A DNA stretch of 64,000 nt from Kumtagia sp963839725. Its GTDB lineage: Bacteria; Pseudomonadota; Alphaproteobacteria; Rhizobiales; Rhizobiaceae. Shown piece after piece: positions 25,469 to 34,819 of this stretch. How positions within the stretch are numbered: the stretch's first letter is position 1; every line of letters starts with the position of its first letter. The notes under the pieces were generated by a model. It did not search any database, was not told the origin of the DNA, and worked only from the letters and a program-made list of their open reading frames with translations. A program made the translations under genes and the position numbers. The stretch spans positions 124,001 to 188,000 of the forward strand of contig CAWIWT010000022.1 of the NCBI GenBank assembly GCA_963839725.1, read 5' to 3'.

Positions 25469-26782
25469 TTATGCGATACTGGCGGCGATTTTCGGGGCAA
25501 GGCGTTCGACGGCCGCAATGGTTTCGCCGATATCGTGGCGGGTGAGCACGCCATCGTGCACCACCTGCTCGCCGCCGACGAAAACATGGCGGACATCGGA
25601 CTTGGCCGTCGAATAGACGAGATGCGTCACCGGGTCGAAGACCGGCACGGCATGCGGGCGTTTCAGGTCGATCAGGATCATGTCGGCAAATTTTCCCGGC
25701 TGCAGGCTGCCGATGCGGTCGGCGGCGCCCAGCGCCTTCGCGCCGGCCGTGGTCACCATGGCGAGTGCTTGGCTGGTGGTGACGACTTCCGGTCGGCCGC
25801 TTACGCCCTTGTGCAGCGTCGCGGCGAGCCGCAGCGCCATCCACATGTCGAGGTCGTTGCCGCTGATAGCGCCGTCGGTGCCAAGCGTGACGTTGATGCC
25901 GGCGTCAAGCATATCGGGAATGCGCGCCACGCCCGAGGCGAGTTTCAGGTTCGACACCGGATTGTGAGCAACGGACGCGCCTGTGCGGGCGAGGATTTCG
26001 ATTTCTCCGTCGTCAAGGTGGACACAGTGCGCAAGCACCGTGCGCTCGTCGAGCAGACCGAGGTGATCGAGATGGCGCATGATCGACCTGCCGTAGCGGC
26101 TGGTCACGTCCACCTGTTCGGCCCTGGTTTCGGCAGCATGAGTGGAAAACAGCGCGCCATTACGCTCGGCAATGGCTTTCGCTCTGCGGAGGTTCTCCGG
26201 CGCGACGGTATAGGCGCCATGCGGCATGATCGACGGGAAGACATCTTCGGCGCCGCCGAACTCGTCGAAGAAGCGTTCGGCGGCGCCGATGCGGTCGGCA
26301 AGATCCTGGCCGGTCACGCCTGGCGGGTCGAAGAAGATGCCGCCGGTCGCTACGCGCAGGCCGACGATGCGGGCCGCCTCCACCGTCTCAGTCGGATACC
26401 AGAACATGTCCATCACTGACGTCACACCGGAAAGCAGCAGCTCGGCAAAGCCGAGCACGCTGCCGAGGCGCGACGTTTCCGGATTTAGGATCGCGCCCTC
26501 AGCCTTCCACACGGTCTGCAGCCACGGCTCCAGCGCCAGGTTCTCAACCAACCCGCGAAACAGGCTGTCGGCGGCGTGGCAATGCGTGTTGATGATGCCC
26601 GGCATCAGTATGTGACCGGCGCCGTCGATCACGCGCTTTGCGTTCGCGGCGAGCGGCGCAAGCTCGGCGGAGTTTGCGACACGCACGATGCGGCCCTTTT
26701 CCACCGCCACACCACCGTCGGCAATCACCTTGCCGTCGGCATCGCAGGTCACAACCATTGCATTGCTGATGACGAGATCCAT
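25469..26782 (-). CDS. Amidohydrolase (ATZ/TRZ, deaminase type)
   Basis: A 437-residue metal-dependent hydrolase. The metal site has H67 and H69 (NTHCHAADS), a His in HAAET, LAHCVHLDD, and the Asp of GTDGAISGNDLDMW. C-terminal ALGAADRIGSLQPGKFADMILIDL is the flanking beta-sandwich. The group includes guanine, S-adenosylhomocysteine and triazine deaminases. Beside a purine nucleoside phosphorylase and a nucleoside importer, deamination of a purine base or nucleoside is the best guess. Start 26782 has GAGGGG upstream; it follows the permease by 10 bases. Confidence 0.88.
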   Translation of the reverse strand: MDLVISNAMVVTCDADGKVIADGGVAVEKGRIVRVANSAELAPLAANAKRVIDGAGHILMPGIINTHCHAADSLFRGLVENLALEPWLQTVWKAEGAILNPETSRLGSVLGFAELLLSGVTSVMDMFWYPTETVEAARIVGLRVATGGIFFDPPGVTGQDLADRIGAAERFFDEFGGAEDVFPSIMPHGAYTVAPENLRRAKAIAERNGALFSTHAAETRAEQVDVTSRYGRSIMRHLDHLGLLDERTVLAHCVHLDDGEIEILARTGASVAHNPVSNLKLASGVARIPDMLDAGINVTLGTDGAISGNDLDMWMALRLAATLHKGVSGRPEVVTTSQALAMVTTAGAKALGAADRIGSLQPGKFADMILIDLKRPHAVPVFDPVTHLVYSTAKSDVRHVFVGGEQVVHDGVLTRHDIGETIAAVERLAPKIAASIA

Positions 26783-26792
26783 CGAGTTCCCC

Positions 26793-27692
26793 TCAAACCG
26801 CCTGCCTGCGCCGCCACCAAGACAGGCCGACCAGCACGGCAAGCGTGGCGAGATAGGGCATCATGTCAGTGAACTGCTGCGGCATCCCGAAACCCTGCAC
26901 GCGGAAGGACAGGCTGTCGACGACACCGAAAACGATGGCGATGAGGAACAGCGGCAGCGGCCGGCCTCGCGACAAGAGCACGGCGACCACGGCGATCCAG
27001 CCGCGTCCGGCGCTCATGTTCTCCACGAACAGGTTGACGTTGGCAATCGAGAGCTGCGCACCTGCCAAGCCGCAGAACGCGCCGCAGCCGACGAGTGCGG
27101 CCAGCTGCACGCGTCCCGAGCTGACACCGCCGGCCTGCAACGCGGCCGGGTTCTCGCCCGCTGCGCGCATGCGCAGGCCGAGCCGATGGCGCGCAAAGAA
27201 GACATGCATGGCCGGCACAGCGAGGATCGCAACGTAAAACAGGATCGACTGGCTGAACAACCGCCCGACGAAGGGAATCGAGCCAACGAGCGGGATGTGG
27301 ATCGGCTCGAAGCCGGCAATGGCTGGATCGTTGAACGCGCCGGTGACGTGGAAGATCGCGCGCAGCAGGAACGTCGTCAGGCCTGCCGCCAGGATGTTGA
27401 CGGCGATGGACACGACGATCGGGTCGCCGCCGCGCCTTAAGTTGAATTCGGCAAAGACCAGCCCCATCGCGATGCCCGCCATCATCGCGGCCAGCGCGCC
27501 GATAAAGGGCGAGCCCGAGAAATAGGCGCCAAGCACGGCGGCGAATGCGCCGGCCAGCATGAAACCTTCCAGCGCGATGTTGAAGACGCCGGCGCGTTCG
27601 CACAGCGCTCCGCCGAGGGCTGCGAGTAGGATCGGCGTGACGAAGCGCGGCACGGAGGCTGCGAACGAGCTGTCGAAGAGGAGCTCAAGCAT
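26793..27692 (-). CDS. Nucleoside-type ABC transporter permease 2
   Basis: A 299-residue inner-membrane permease of the BPD_transp_2 family, YufQ/NupC-like. Motifs: LCERAGVFNIALEGFMLAGAF, then GGDPIVVSIAVNILAAGLTTF and GLRMRAAGENPAAL, and GRGWIAVVAVLLSRGRP. It overlaps the first permease by eight bases and precedes the amidohydrolase by 10. It should form a heterodimer with the 27685-28755 product. Confidence 0.9.
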   Translation of the reverse strand: MLELLFDSSFAASVPRFVTPILLAALGGALCERAGVFNIALEGFMLAGAFAAVLGAYFSGSPFIGALAAMMAGIAMGLVFAEFNLRRGGDPIVVSIAVNILAAGLTTFLLRAIFHVTGAFNDPAIAGFEPIHIPLVGSIPFVGRLFSQSILFYVAILAVPAMHVFFARHRLGLRMRAAGENPAALQAGGVSSGRVQLAALVGCGAFCGLAGAQLSIANVNLFVENMSAGRGWIAVVAVLLSRGRPLPLFLIAIVFGVVDSLSFRVQGFGMPQQFTDMMPYLATLAVLVGLSWWRRRQAV

Positions 27693-28755
27693 CGCCGTCT
27701 CCGCCTGCCTTGCGGCCCGAGGAGGCAAGCAGTGCGCCCGACACGCGGCTTGCGACGAAGAGGATGATGACCGCCTGCATGACCAGCGCGATTTCCTTCG
27801 GCACATCCGCCGTCCGTTCCATGCCGGCCGCGCCCGTCTGGATCGCTGCGAAGAAGAAGCCCGACAGCGGCACCAGCCAGGGGATCATGCCGACCAGAAG
27901 TACGGCGATGATGCCGGTCCAGGCATAGAGCGGCTGCACGAGCATGCCGTCGATATAGCGGTGGTGGATGCCGAACACTGCGATGGCACCGACGAGGCCG
28001 GCGATCGCGCCGCTCATCGCCAGCGTCTGCAGCGCAAGCCTTTTGACGGGCAGGCCGACGGCTCGGGCGAAATCGGGCGAAAGCCCGTTCAGCCGGGCGT
28101 GATAGCCGTGCACCGTCGAGTGGCTGTAAACGATCGCAAAAATGCTCGCCACGGCAATGAAGAGGATGCCGATGTCGAGGCGTGTGCCGGGGAAATAGGG
28201 TAGCCATGCCGTCTGCGGCACGAGATGCGACTGCACCATGCCGGACTCGACGTCACGGAACGGGTGCGCCACGAGAAAGGAGCCGATGTAGCGGATCGGA
28301 TAGTTGAGCAGCAACGAACCGACGAGCAGCGGCACGCCGAGATAGAGCTGCAGGACGCCCGCCAACAGCGCCCACAACGCACCAGCGGCCATGGCGGCAA
28401 CGATAGCCACGATCAGCACGACAAGCGGTGGTCCCGGTAGCAGGATCGCGACAAGTGCTGCGACAAGTCCGCCCGCCACCAGTTGCCCCTCGCCGCCAAT
28501 GTTGAACAGTCCAGCGCGGAAGGAGAGCATCACCGAGATCGCCATGCCCACAACCAGCGCGGTTCGGCTGAGCGTCGTCAGCAGATAAGAGAAGCGGCGG
28601 CCGCCGAAGGCGCCGTCGACGAAGCCGGAAAGCGCCTGCCCGAACGGTGCGCCAGCCAGCGCCATCAGTAGGAGCAGCACCACGGCGATCGAGGCCGCGA
28701 CGCCGAGCCAGGACACGAGTTCTCCGCGCAACAGGCCCTTCAGTCCGACGTTCAT
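27685..28755 (-). CDS. Nucleoside-type ABC transporter permease 1
   Basis: A 356-residue permease, YufP-like. An N-terminal hydrophobic segment (VAASIAVVLLLLMALAG) is followed by TTLSRTALVVGMAISVMLSFRAGLFNIGGEGQLVAGG, diagnostic of the subfamily, then GVPLLVGSLLLNYP and GLSPDFARAVGLPVKR. The ATG overlaps the ATPase stop as ATGA (28752-28755). A much longer upstream open frame is antisense-like and rejected. Confidence 0.9.
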   Translation of the reverse strand: MNVGLKGLLRGELVSWLGVAASIAVVLLLLMALAGAPFGQALSGFVDGAFGGRRFSYLLTTLSRTALVVGMAISVMLSFRAGLFNIGGEGQLVAGGLVAALVAILLPGPPLVVLIVAIVAAMAAGALWALLAGVLQLYLGVPLLVGSLLLNYPIRYIGSFLVAHPFRDVESGMVQSHLVPQTAWLPYFPGTRLDIGILFIAVASIFAIVYSHSTVHGYHARLNGLSPDFARAVGLPVKRLALQTLAMSGAIAGLVGAIAVFGIHHRYIDGMLVQPLYAWTGIIAVLLVGMIPWLVPLSGFFFAAIQTGAAGMERTADVPKEIALVMQAVIILFVASRVSGALLASSGRKAGGDGDA

Positions 28756-30273
28756 GCGACCTCCGGCAGCGCGTCCATTGCGCGCGAGGTCATCAGGCCG
28801 CCGATCCGCTCGCGGCTGGCTTCGCCGCGTACCACCTCGCCGGCGATCTGGCCGGCGTACATGACCAGGATGCGGTCGGACAGCGCCAGGATCTCGTCGA
28901 GTTCGGTGGAGACGAGCAGCACGGCGTGGCCCTCGTCGCGCATGCGCATCAATTCGCCATGGATGAAGTCGATCGCGCCGATATCGACACCCCATGTCGG
29001 ATTCTCGGCGACGACAAGCGGCGTCGCGCGGGCGAGTTCGCGGCCGACGACGAGCTTCTGCTTGTTGCCGCCGGACATGGTGGACGCGCGGGCTGAAGGC
29101 CCGCCCACCCGGATGCGGTAGCGCTCGATCAGCGAACGGGCGAAACACGCCATGGCCGGGCGGTTAAGGAACGGTCCGCGCGAAAAGGCAGCACGGTCGT
29201 CGCGCCCGGCATTGGCGTTTTCGGCGACCGTCGCGCCGAGCGCCAGTCCGACTCGCTGGCGGTCCTCGGGAATGTAGCTCATAGCGATCTGCCGCCGCCT
29301 CTCGACGTCGAGCGCCTCGATGCGGATGCCGCAAAGCGTGATGGCACCTGATGCCGGCGCCTTCATGCCTGTCAGCGCCTGCACCAGTTCGGCCTGTCCG
29401 TTGCCGCTGACGCCAGCGATACCGACGATCTCGCCGGCGCGCACCGAAAGCGTGATCGGGCCCACAGCCATGCCGCGGCCGGCCGCAACGAGCTTGTCAA
29501 CCGAAAGCACCACGTCGCCGGGCTCGCGCGACCGACGTTGCCGCGCGGCCGGCAGTTCGCCGCCGATGATGCCGCGCGCGATCTCTTCCTTGGAGGTTTC
29601 AGCCAGCGGACCCGACGCGACGAGGCGGCCGCCGCGCATGACGCTGACGCGGTCGGCGATCTCCATGACTTCGTCCAGTTTGTGCGTGATCAGCACGATC
29701 GACTTTGCCCGCGGCTCGAAAGCTTTTCAGAATGGCGAACAGCCGGTCCTTCTCCTGAGGGGTGAGCACGGATGTCGGCTCGTCGAGGATCAGCACCTCG
29801 GCCTCGCGGTAGAGCACTTTCAGGATTTCGACCACCTGCCGCTCGCCGACCGAAAGGTCGCCGACCACGCGATCGAGGCCGATAGCGATGCCGTGGCCTT
29901 CGGCGCTTTCCATCAGCCGGCGCCGCGCGGCGGCGAAATCGACGAAGCCGAAGTGGCCGACCGGCTCGGAACAGAGCACGATGTTTTCAATGACGGTCAT
30001 CTCTTCCTGCAGCATGAAATGCTGATGCACCATGCCGAGGCCGGCAGCGATCGCGCCCTGCGGCGAGGTCCAGCGCCGGACCGCGCCGTCGATGCTGATC
30101 GTACCCGCCAGAGGCTCGACCAGCCCGAACAGAACGTTCATCAGCGTCGATTTGCCGGCACCGTTTTCACCGACGATGGCATGGATCTCGCCCGGCGCAA
30201 TGGCCAGCGAGACGTCGTTGACGGCGGTCAGCGCGCCGAAGCGCACCGTGATGGCGGAAAGCGCGACATGCAT
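28752..30273 (-). pseudogene. Nucleoside ABC transporter ATPase (two-domain), one-base frameshift
   Basis: A YufO-type ATPase with two fused ATP-binding domains. Domain one has Walker A GENGAGKST, VHQHFMLQ, signature LSVGERQ and LILDEPTSVL. At ILKSFRAAGK an extra G near 29703 throws the frame. In the next frame the protein continues SIVLITHKLDEVMEIADRVSVMRGG and domain two (GISGNGQ-like GVSGNGQAELVQAL, TMSGGNKQK, VVAENPTWG). Removing one base gives 506 residues, the family norm. As written, domain two is lost and transport should fail. It is coupled to permease 1. Confidence 0.85.
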
Positions 30274-30335
30274 CGGGTAACCTGTCCGGACTCAGGAATA
30301 AAGCGCGCCGCCTGCGCGGCGGGCAATCGATGCCG

Positions 30336-31346
30336 TCACTTGGCGAACATTGGGTCTTCGAGCTTCAGCGAGCCGTCCTCGATGCTCTTGGCGACGCTGC
30401 GCATCTTCTCGACCACTTCAGGATGCTTGGCGATCTCGCACTGGCTCGCGGCAAGATCGGTATCTTCCAGCGCCATGGCGTCCATGCCACCTTCCTTCAG
30501 GCCGAGCGAGGCCATCGTCTTCTTCTCGCCGTTGAGGATGCCACCGATGGCTTCGACCATGGCGTTGTCGACCCGCTTCAGCGTCATGTCGATGATGTGG
30601 CCAGGTAGTTCCGGGCAGTGGTTCACGTCAACCGAGAAGACCTTGAAGTCGTTCTCCTTGGCCGCCTCGAACACGCCGTAGTCGCCGCCGGCGGTCGCGG
30701 TGAAGATCAGGTCCGAGCCCGCCGCATGCATGGCGACAGCCTGCTCCTTGGCGCGCACCGGATCGGCGAACGGGTTCTCGCCGCCGACCCAGCGGATATC
30801 GACTTCGACGTCTGGCGCTATCGACTTGACGCCCTGCGCGTAGCCGTCGGTGTAGCGGTGCAGGAACGGGATATCGAGCGCGCCGACCACGCCGACTTTC
30901 TTCTTTTCAGTCAGCATACCGGCGGCGACGCCCATCAGGTAGCTCGCTTCATATTCGCGGAAAACGGCGCAGTGCACATTGTCCGGGCGCTCGTCGAAGC
31001 ACTGGTCGACGATCAGGAACTGCGTGTCCGGTGCAGTCGGCGCGACTTCCTTGACGATGTCGTTGAACTCGAAACCGAGCAGCACGACGATGTTGGCACC
31101 TTCGTTGATCGCGGCGTTGACGTTTTCCAGCCGGTCGGCCGCGGTCTTGCTCTCATAGGTCTTCACGTCGGCGCCGTATTTCTTGCCCGCCGTCTCGATG
31201 CCCGTCTTGCCCATCTGCAGAAAGGCATTGACGCCGATCGTATCGGGCGAAACGTAGACGAAGAGCTTGTCGGCCGCCTGTGCATTCGTCGCAAGCGCAG
31301 CAACGCCGAGCGCGCAGGCCGCGAGACACCTCTTCAGAAAACCCAT
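30336..31346 (-). CDS. BMP-family nucleoside-binding lipoprotein-like protein
   Basis: A 336-residue periplasmic binding protein of the PnrA/BMP family, whose known members bind purine nucleosides. The signal peptide MGFLKRCLAACALGVAALATNAQA is followed by VYVSPDTIGVNAFLQMG, then NEGANIVVLLGFEF, REYEASYLMGVAAGMLT, GVVGALDIPFLHRYTDGYAQG, and HAAGSDLIFTATAGG. Start 31346 is spaced correctly from GGGAGG; ATG 31352 is too close. It is first in the nine-gene operon running to 23032. Confidence 0.9.
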   Translation of the reverse strand: MGFLKRCLAACALGVAALATNAQAADKLFVYVSPDTIGVNAFLQMGKTGIETAGKKYGADVKTYESKTAADRLENVNAAINEGANIVVLLGFEFNDIVKEVAPTAPDTQFLIVDQCFDERPDNVHCAVFREYEASYLMGVAAGMLTEKKKVGVVGALDIPFLHRYTDGYAQGVKSIAPDVEVDIRWVGGENPFADPVRAKEQAVAMHAAGSDLIFTATAGGDYGVFEAAKENDFKVFSVDVNHCPELPGHIIDMTLKRVDNAMVEAIGGILNGEKKTMASLGLKEGGMDAMALEDTDLAASQCEIAKHPEVVEKMRSVAKSIEDGSLKLEDPMFAK

Positions 31347-31837
31347 CGTCATTCCTCCCTGTTTTTGCAAGATGTTCGGCGCGACAACGAACGCGCACCG
31401 GCGCGAAACCCGTCATTCTGACGATGGTCGCGCGATCTGCTTGAGACTGCAAACCGGCATTGAGCGGCCGTCTCCTGCGTGACCTCGAAGCGAGAGCTTT
31501 TGACAGATATCAAAGCGCTTCCTAACACTTGTCAACGTCGTTTCGCATTTGATCCCGGCAGGCGCAAGCCAGCGCATCGAAAACACGGGCGAGTTCGATC
31601 TCGACCTCCGCCAGACGGGCGGCTTCTCGTCGACAGTCGTCATTCGTTTGCACCACGAACTTCCGCAGATGGCACTAAGCTGTCATTCGCACCGCCAATG
31701 TCGGACATCGTCTATGGGTCTTGGCCGTGTCAAAAACGCGTTGGCACCGGGTCGAACGATGATCGACAGGAGCGGAGGTTCAGATTGGTTCGTCTCGCCG
31801 CTCCACGGCACTTGATGACCTTGGCGGCCGCATACAC
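31347..31837. other. Divergent intergenic region between nucleoside operon and dinB
   Basis: Should hold the promoter of the nucleoside operon (minus). Around 31545-31640 the plus strand reads LIPAGASQRIENTGEFDL, reminiscent of a cupin strand, but without the rest of a cupin. It may be a small gene remnant. No other gene is supported. Confidence 0.3.
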
Positions 31838-31871
31838 TTGACAATCGAACAGGTATGTTCTCTGTATGTTC
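31838..31871 (+). promoter_or_regulatory. dinB promoter with LexA (SOS) box
   Basis: A perfect alphaproteobacterial LexA operator GTTC-N7-GTTC lies at 31857-31871. A consensus -35 TTGACA lies at 31838-31843 with the operator falling over the -10 position. A further GAAC (31847-31850) makes GAAC-N6-GTTC overlap the box. LexA repression and induction by DNA damage are therefore expected for the gene downstream. Confidence 0.85.
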
Positions 31872-31939
31872 TTTAAATGAGAACCCCCCTTGAGCAACCG
31901 CAGGTGATCATTTCGAAATGTCGCGGGTGGACGGCCGGG

Positions 31940-33187
31940 ATGGAAACGACAGCCACCATCCTTCATGCGGACCTTGATGCATTCTATGCCTCAGTCGAGC
32001 AACTGCTCGACCCATCCTTGCGCGGCAAGCCTATCGCTGTCGGTGGCGGCGTTGTGCTTGCAGCTTCCTACGAGGCCAGGGCCTTCGGCGTGCGGGGCGG
32101 CATGCCGGGACGCCGCGCACGAGAACTCTGTCCACAACTCATGTTTGTCGGCGGCCATTTCAAGCACTACCAACAACTCGGCGATGCCGCGATCAAGGTG
32201 ATCAGTGATTTCACGCCACTCGTCGAGCGGATTTCCATAGACGAGGCCTTTGCCGACGTCGCCGGCTGTACCCGTCTCTTCGGCACGCCAGCCGAGATTG
32301 CAAGCGCGATCCGACGCCGTGTGCGGGCGGAGCTTGGCCTTCCGATCTCGGTCGGAGTGGCGCGCACCAAGCATCTGGCAAAAATCGCTTCGCAAGTGGC
32401 GAAGCCCGATGGGCTGGTGATTGTCGATCCCGATACCGAACTGGACTTCCTGCACGACCTGCCCGTCGAGCTGATGTGGGGCGTAGGCCCCGCCACCAAG
32501 GCGCGACTGGCCGAAATAGGTGTACTTACCGTCGGGCAGCTGGCGAAGACACCTGGATGGTCGCTCAAGGAGTTGTTCGGTCCAGCGGCTGGGGACAAGC
32601 TCACGGCGCTGGCGTGGAATCGCGATCCACGAGTGATCAAAACGCATAGGCGGGCGCGATCGGCTGGGGCGCAGTCGGCGCTCGGCAGGAAGCCCGCAGA
32701 AGAGCGCGTTTTCCGGCCCACTCTGCGTCATCTTGCGGACAGGGTCGCCAGCCGGCTGCGCGCCAAATCCCGGCCTGGCCGGACCGTGACGGTTCGTGTT
32801 CGCTTTGCCGACCTCCACTCGGTCACTCACTCCATCACACTCGACGCGCCGATCTCCGCGACCGCGATGCTCGCTGAGGTCGCAGAGGAGCTGGTACGCA
32901 CCGTCCTTGCCCGTCACCCTGATGAGAAGACCATCTCGCTCCTGGCGATCTCCGTGTCGCATCTTGAGGAACGCTCGAAATTGCAGCTGGAACTACCGCT
33001 GGGGCTTGAGGATGAGAATCGCCGACCCGGCACCAAAACAGGCATGGCGCGCTGGGTGGCAGACCGCGCCGTCGATACGATCCGCGCGCGCTTCGGATGG
33101 GAAGCGGTCGGATATGCTTCGGTCGCGTTGGGACTATCCCGTTCCGTTCCCGACGCGTTTCGCGAACTTGCCGAAAAGGACTTGTGA
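31940..33187 (+). CDS. dinB: DNA polymerase IV (Y-family)
   Basis: A 415-residue translesion polymerase. Catalytic acidic residues are D11 (HADLDAFYASVE) and D101/E102 (RISIDEAFAD). Also present: GVRGGMPGRRA in the fingers, GVARTKHLAKIAS, a helix-hairpin-helix (MWGVGPATKARLAEIG) and a little-finger domain ending near GWEAVGYASVALG. The ATG at 31940 is preferred: the earlier in-frame ATG at 31877 lies five bases after the LexA box, at or before the expected transcription start. Error-prone bypass synthesis in the SOS response is expected. Confidence 0.92.
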   Translation: METTATILHADLDAFYASVEQLLDPSLRGKPIAVGGGVVLAASYEARAFGVRGGMPGRRARELCPQLMFVGGHFKHYQQLGDAAIKVISDFTPLVERISIDEAFADVAGCTRLFGTPAEIASAIRRRVRAELGLPISVGVARTKHLAKIASQVAKPDGLVIVDPDTELDFLHDLPVELMWGVGPATKARLAEIGVLTVGQLAKTPGWSLKELFGPAAGDKLTALAWNRDPRVIKTHRRARSAGAQSALGRKPAEERVFRPTLRHLADRVASRLRAKSRPGRTVTVRVRFADLHSVTHSITLDAPISATAMLAEVAEELVRTVLARHPDEKTISLLAISVSHLEERSKLQLELPLGLEDENRRPGTKTGMARWVADRAVDTIRARFGWEAVGYASVALGLSRSVPDAFRELAEKDL

Positions 33188-33303
33188 CCTCACGCTGTGG
33201 CGCGAAGGTCGATTTCTGTGCCGTGTGCGGAGCTATCAAGCCGCCGTCACCCTCTTGTTGTTTGAATCTTTCGGCGGAAGCTTCGTTGGGATGCCGCCCA
33301 CCC

Positions 33304-33337
33304 GGTGCGTGGCCGAGGCAACGCTCGGCCACGCACC
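33304..33337. terminator. 14-bp perfect hairpin between dinB and the phage-type gene
   Basis: GGTGCGTGGCCGAG (33304-33317) and CTCGGCCACGCACC (33324-33337) are exact inverted repeats with a 6-base loop. It lies between two convergent genes, so it may serve both; no T run is present. Confidence 0.45.
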
Positions 33338-33349
33338 GTCGAAAGCCCA

Positions 33350-33832
33350 TCAAAACGGGATTTCGTCGTCGAGACTAGCGCTTGCGCTGCCCTGCTTCGG
33401 CGGCTGGCCGTTGGCCGGCTGTGACGCTGCCGCATAGGCGTTGTCGGCACCGTTGGCCTTCACGCGGATCGGTCGCGCGGCGCAGCATTCGAAACTGCCT
33501 GCTGCCCGGTGAGGACACCACGCATTTGCATGATATGGCCCATCCCACTGGGCGTCTGACCATAGGTGGTGGACAGAACCACCTTGTTTCCGGGCCAGCC
33601 GCTTGCGCCGTCGCCCAAGTCGTTGGCAAGAGCGAATGCATTCGTCTTTTGCCAACGGCATCCATCTTACCGACGAAGGACAGGACGTACTTGGCAGGCT
33701 CTTCGCGTCGAATTGGTGCTTGCGCACGCTTTCGATAGTGGCGACGAGATTCGGCTTGTTATAATTCCTCAGTGTTGTCGCCAGCCACTTGGCCGACGTC
33801 GTTTTGCCGGCGTAATCTTCGGACACACGCAT
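33350..33832 (-). pseudogene. Phage/plasmid-type protein with SSB-like acidic tip, three frame slips
   Basis: Frame one starts MRVSEDYAGKTTSAKWLATTL. After FDAKSLP a missing base moves it to KYVLSFVGKMDAVGK. A missing A in the A-run near 33647 moves it to KTNAFALANDLGDGASGW, PGNKVVLSTTYGQTPSG and MQMRGVLTGQQAVS. A third missing base near 33475 returns it to RPIRVKANGADNAY and the tip DDEIPF. Repairing all three gives 161 residues. The middle resembles phage-encoded proteins carrying KTNA and GDD/GW motifs; the DDEIPF end is the protein-interaction tip of single-stranded DNA-binding proteins. Part of a decayed mobile element. Confidence 0.6.
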
Positions 33833-34057
33833 TGTGGCCTCCTATTCTGTGCGGCTCCAGCATCGGCAGGTGCCGCAATCGCCGTTTTCCTCAATTCTCG
33901 CGCTTCAATCCGTTCATCCGTTCACAGCTCTGATTTCATTGGTTTTTCCGAGGTTCCAAAGCGCGCACAAACCCGCGCTCGTGAACGCTTGTGAATGACA
34001 AAAACATGAGCGAAATCAATGATGTGAGCGGGTGAACGGGTTGTAGTGCGAAAAACC

Positions 34058-34804
34058 TCATGATCCGCCTCCGTAGCGCTTCCATGCGTCATCGAAAGCA
34101 GACCAGAGGTAACCTTTGGCCCGGTGGTCCCTCGGACCGACGTTGCCCGGCCTGATGTCGTAGGTTCTCAACAACCGGGCGATCGAGTTCCGGGTAATCG
34201 GTTTGCGCATCCGACCCCACTCCAACCAAGGCCTGTCCTCGATCACGTGAAGCTGCTTCTTCAGTTCGGCACTTTGTGATTTCGTCAACAACGCCCGTGG
34301 CCGCGTCGGCCTTCGTAGGCGGCCTTTCCTGTAGCCTTGAGGTCTTTGAAGATCTTGCGGCAGTCGGTGAGCAGCATGAGCGCCGGCTCGTCATCTCGGT
34401 CGGCACTACCTTCTGAGAGGCCCACAGCGGCCGCTCTGGCGGCTTCAGCCCATTGGGAGCCTGCCATATCGGCAATCGCCAGCAACGGCCTCCAGCCGTC
34501 GAGCTCGCGGTCGTTGAGGGGGTCCGGCACTGTCGGGTCAGCCGCAGCCAATGCATCGATGTTGTCGATGGCAAAGCGTGCCGCCTGCCGCCCCAGCAAA
34601 GTCAGGTGATCGATTCGGCGGCGATCGAAGTGGTGCTTGTGCTCCGACTTCAGCTTTCGTCGCATCCTGATGATGATCCCGCGGTCCATCGTCGTCGGCG
34701 GCAGTTCTCCGATGCCGGCCGAGCGCGACATACGCGGTAATCGCCTCGATTATGTCGTCGAGCAGCTTGCTGACATCAACTGGCTCTTCGACAGGCTCAC
34801 CCAA
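34058..34804 (-). pseudogene. DUF3631-type phage helicase/primase remnant
   Basis: Three pieces in different frames. The N-terminal piece is MGEPVEEPVDVSKLLDDIIEAI with a TTG start. Near 34715 it joins directly to GIGELPPTTMDRGIIIRMRRK, normally found after the ATPase core, so the Walker motifs are deleted. The DUF3631 domain follows (RELDGWRPLLAIADMAGSQW, LLTDCRKIF). A one-base slip near 34310 precedes LLTKSQSAELKKQL, RPWLEWGRMRKPITRNSIAR and AKGYLWSAFDDAWKRY. It cannot be functional. Such proteins occur beside integrases in prophages and integrative elements. Confidence 0.7.
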
Positions 34805-34819
34805 GAGGCGAAGAAGAGT

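Noticed and set aside
29320..30681. A 453-residue plus-strand frame
   Set aside because: Antisense to the nucleoside ABC ATPase and binding-protein genes; no family resemblance.
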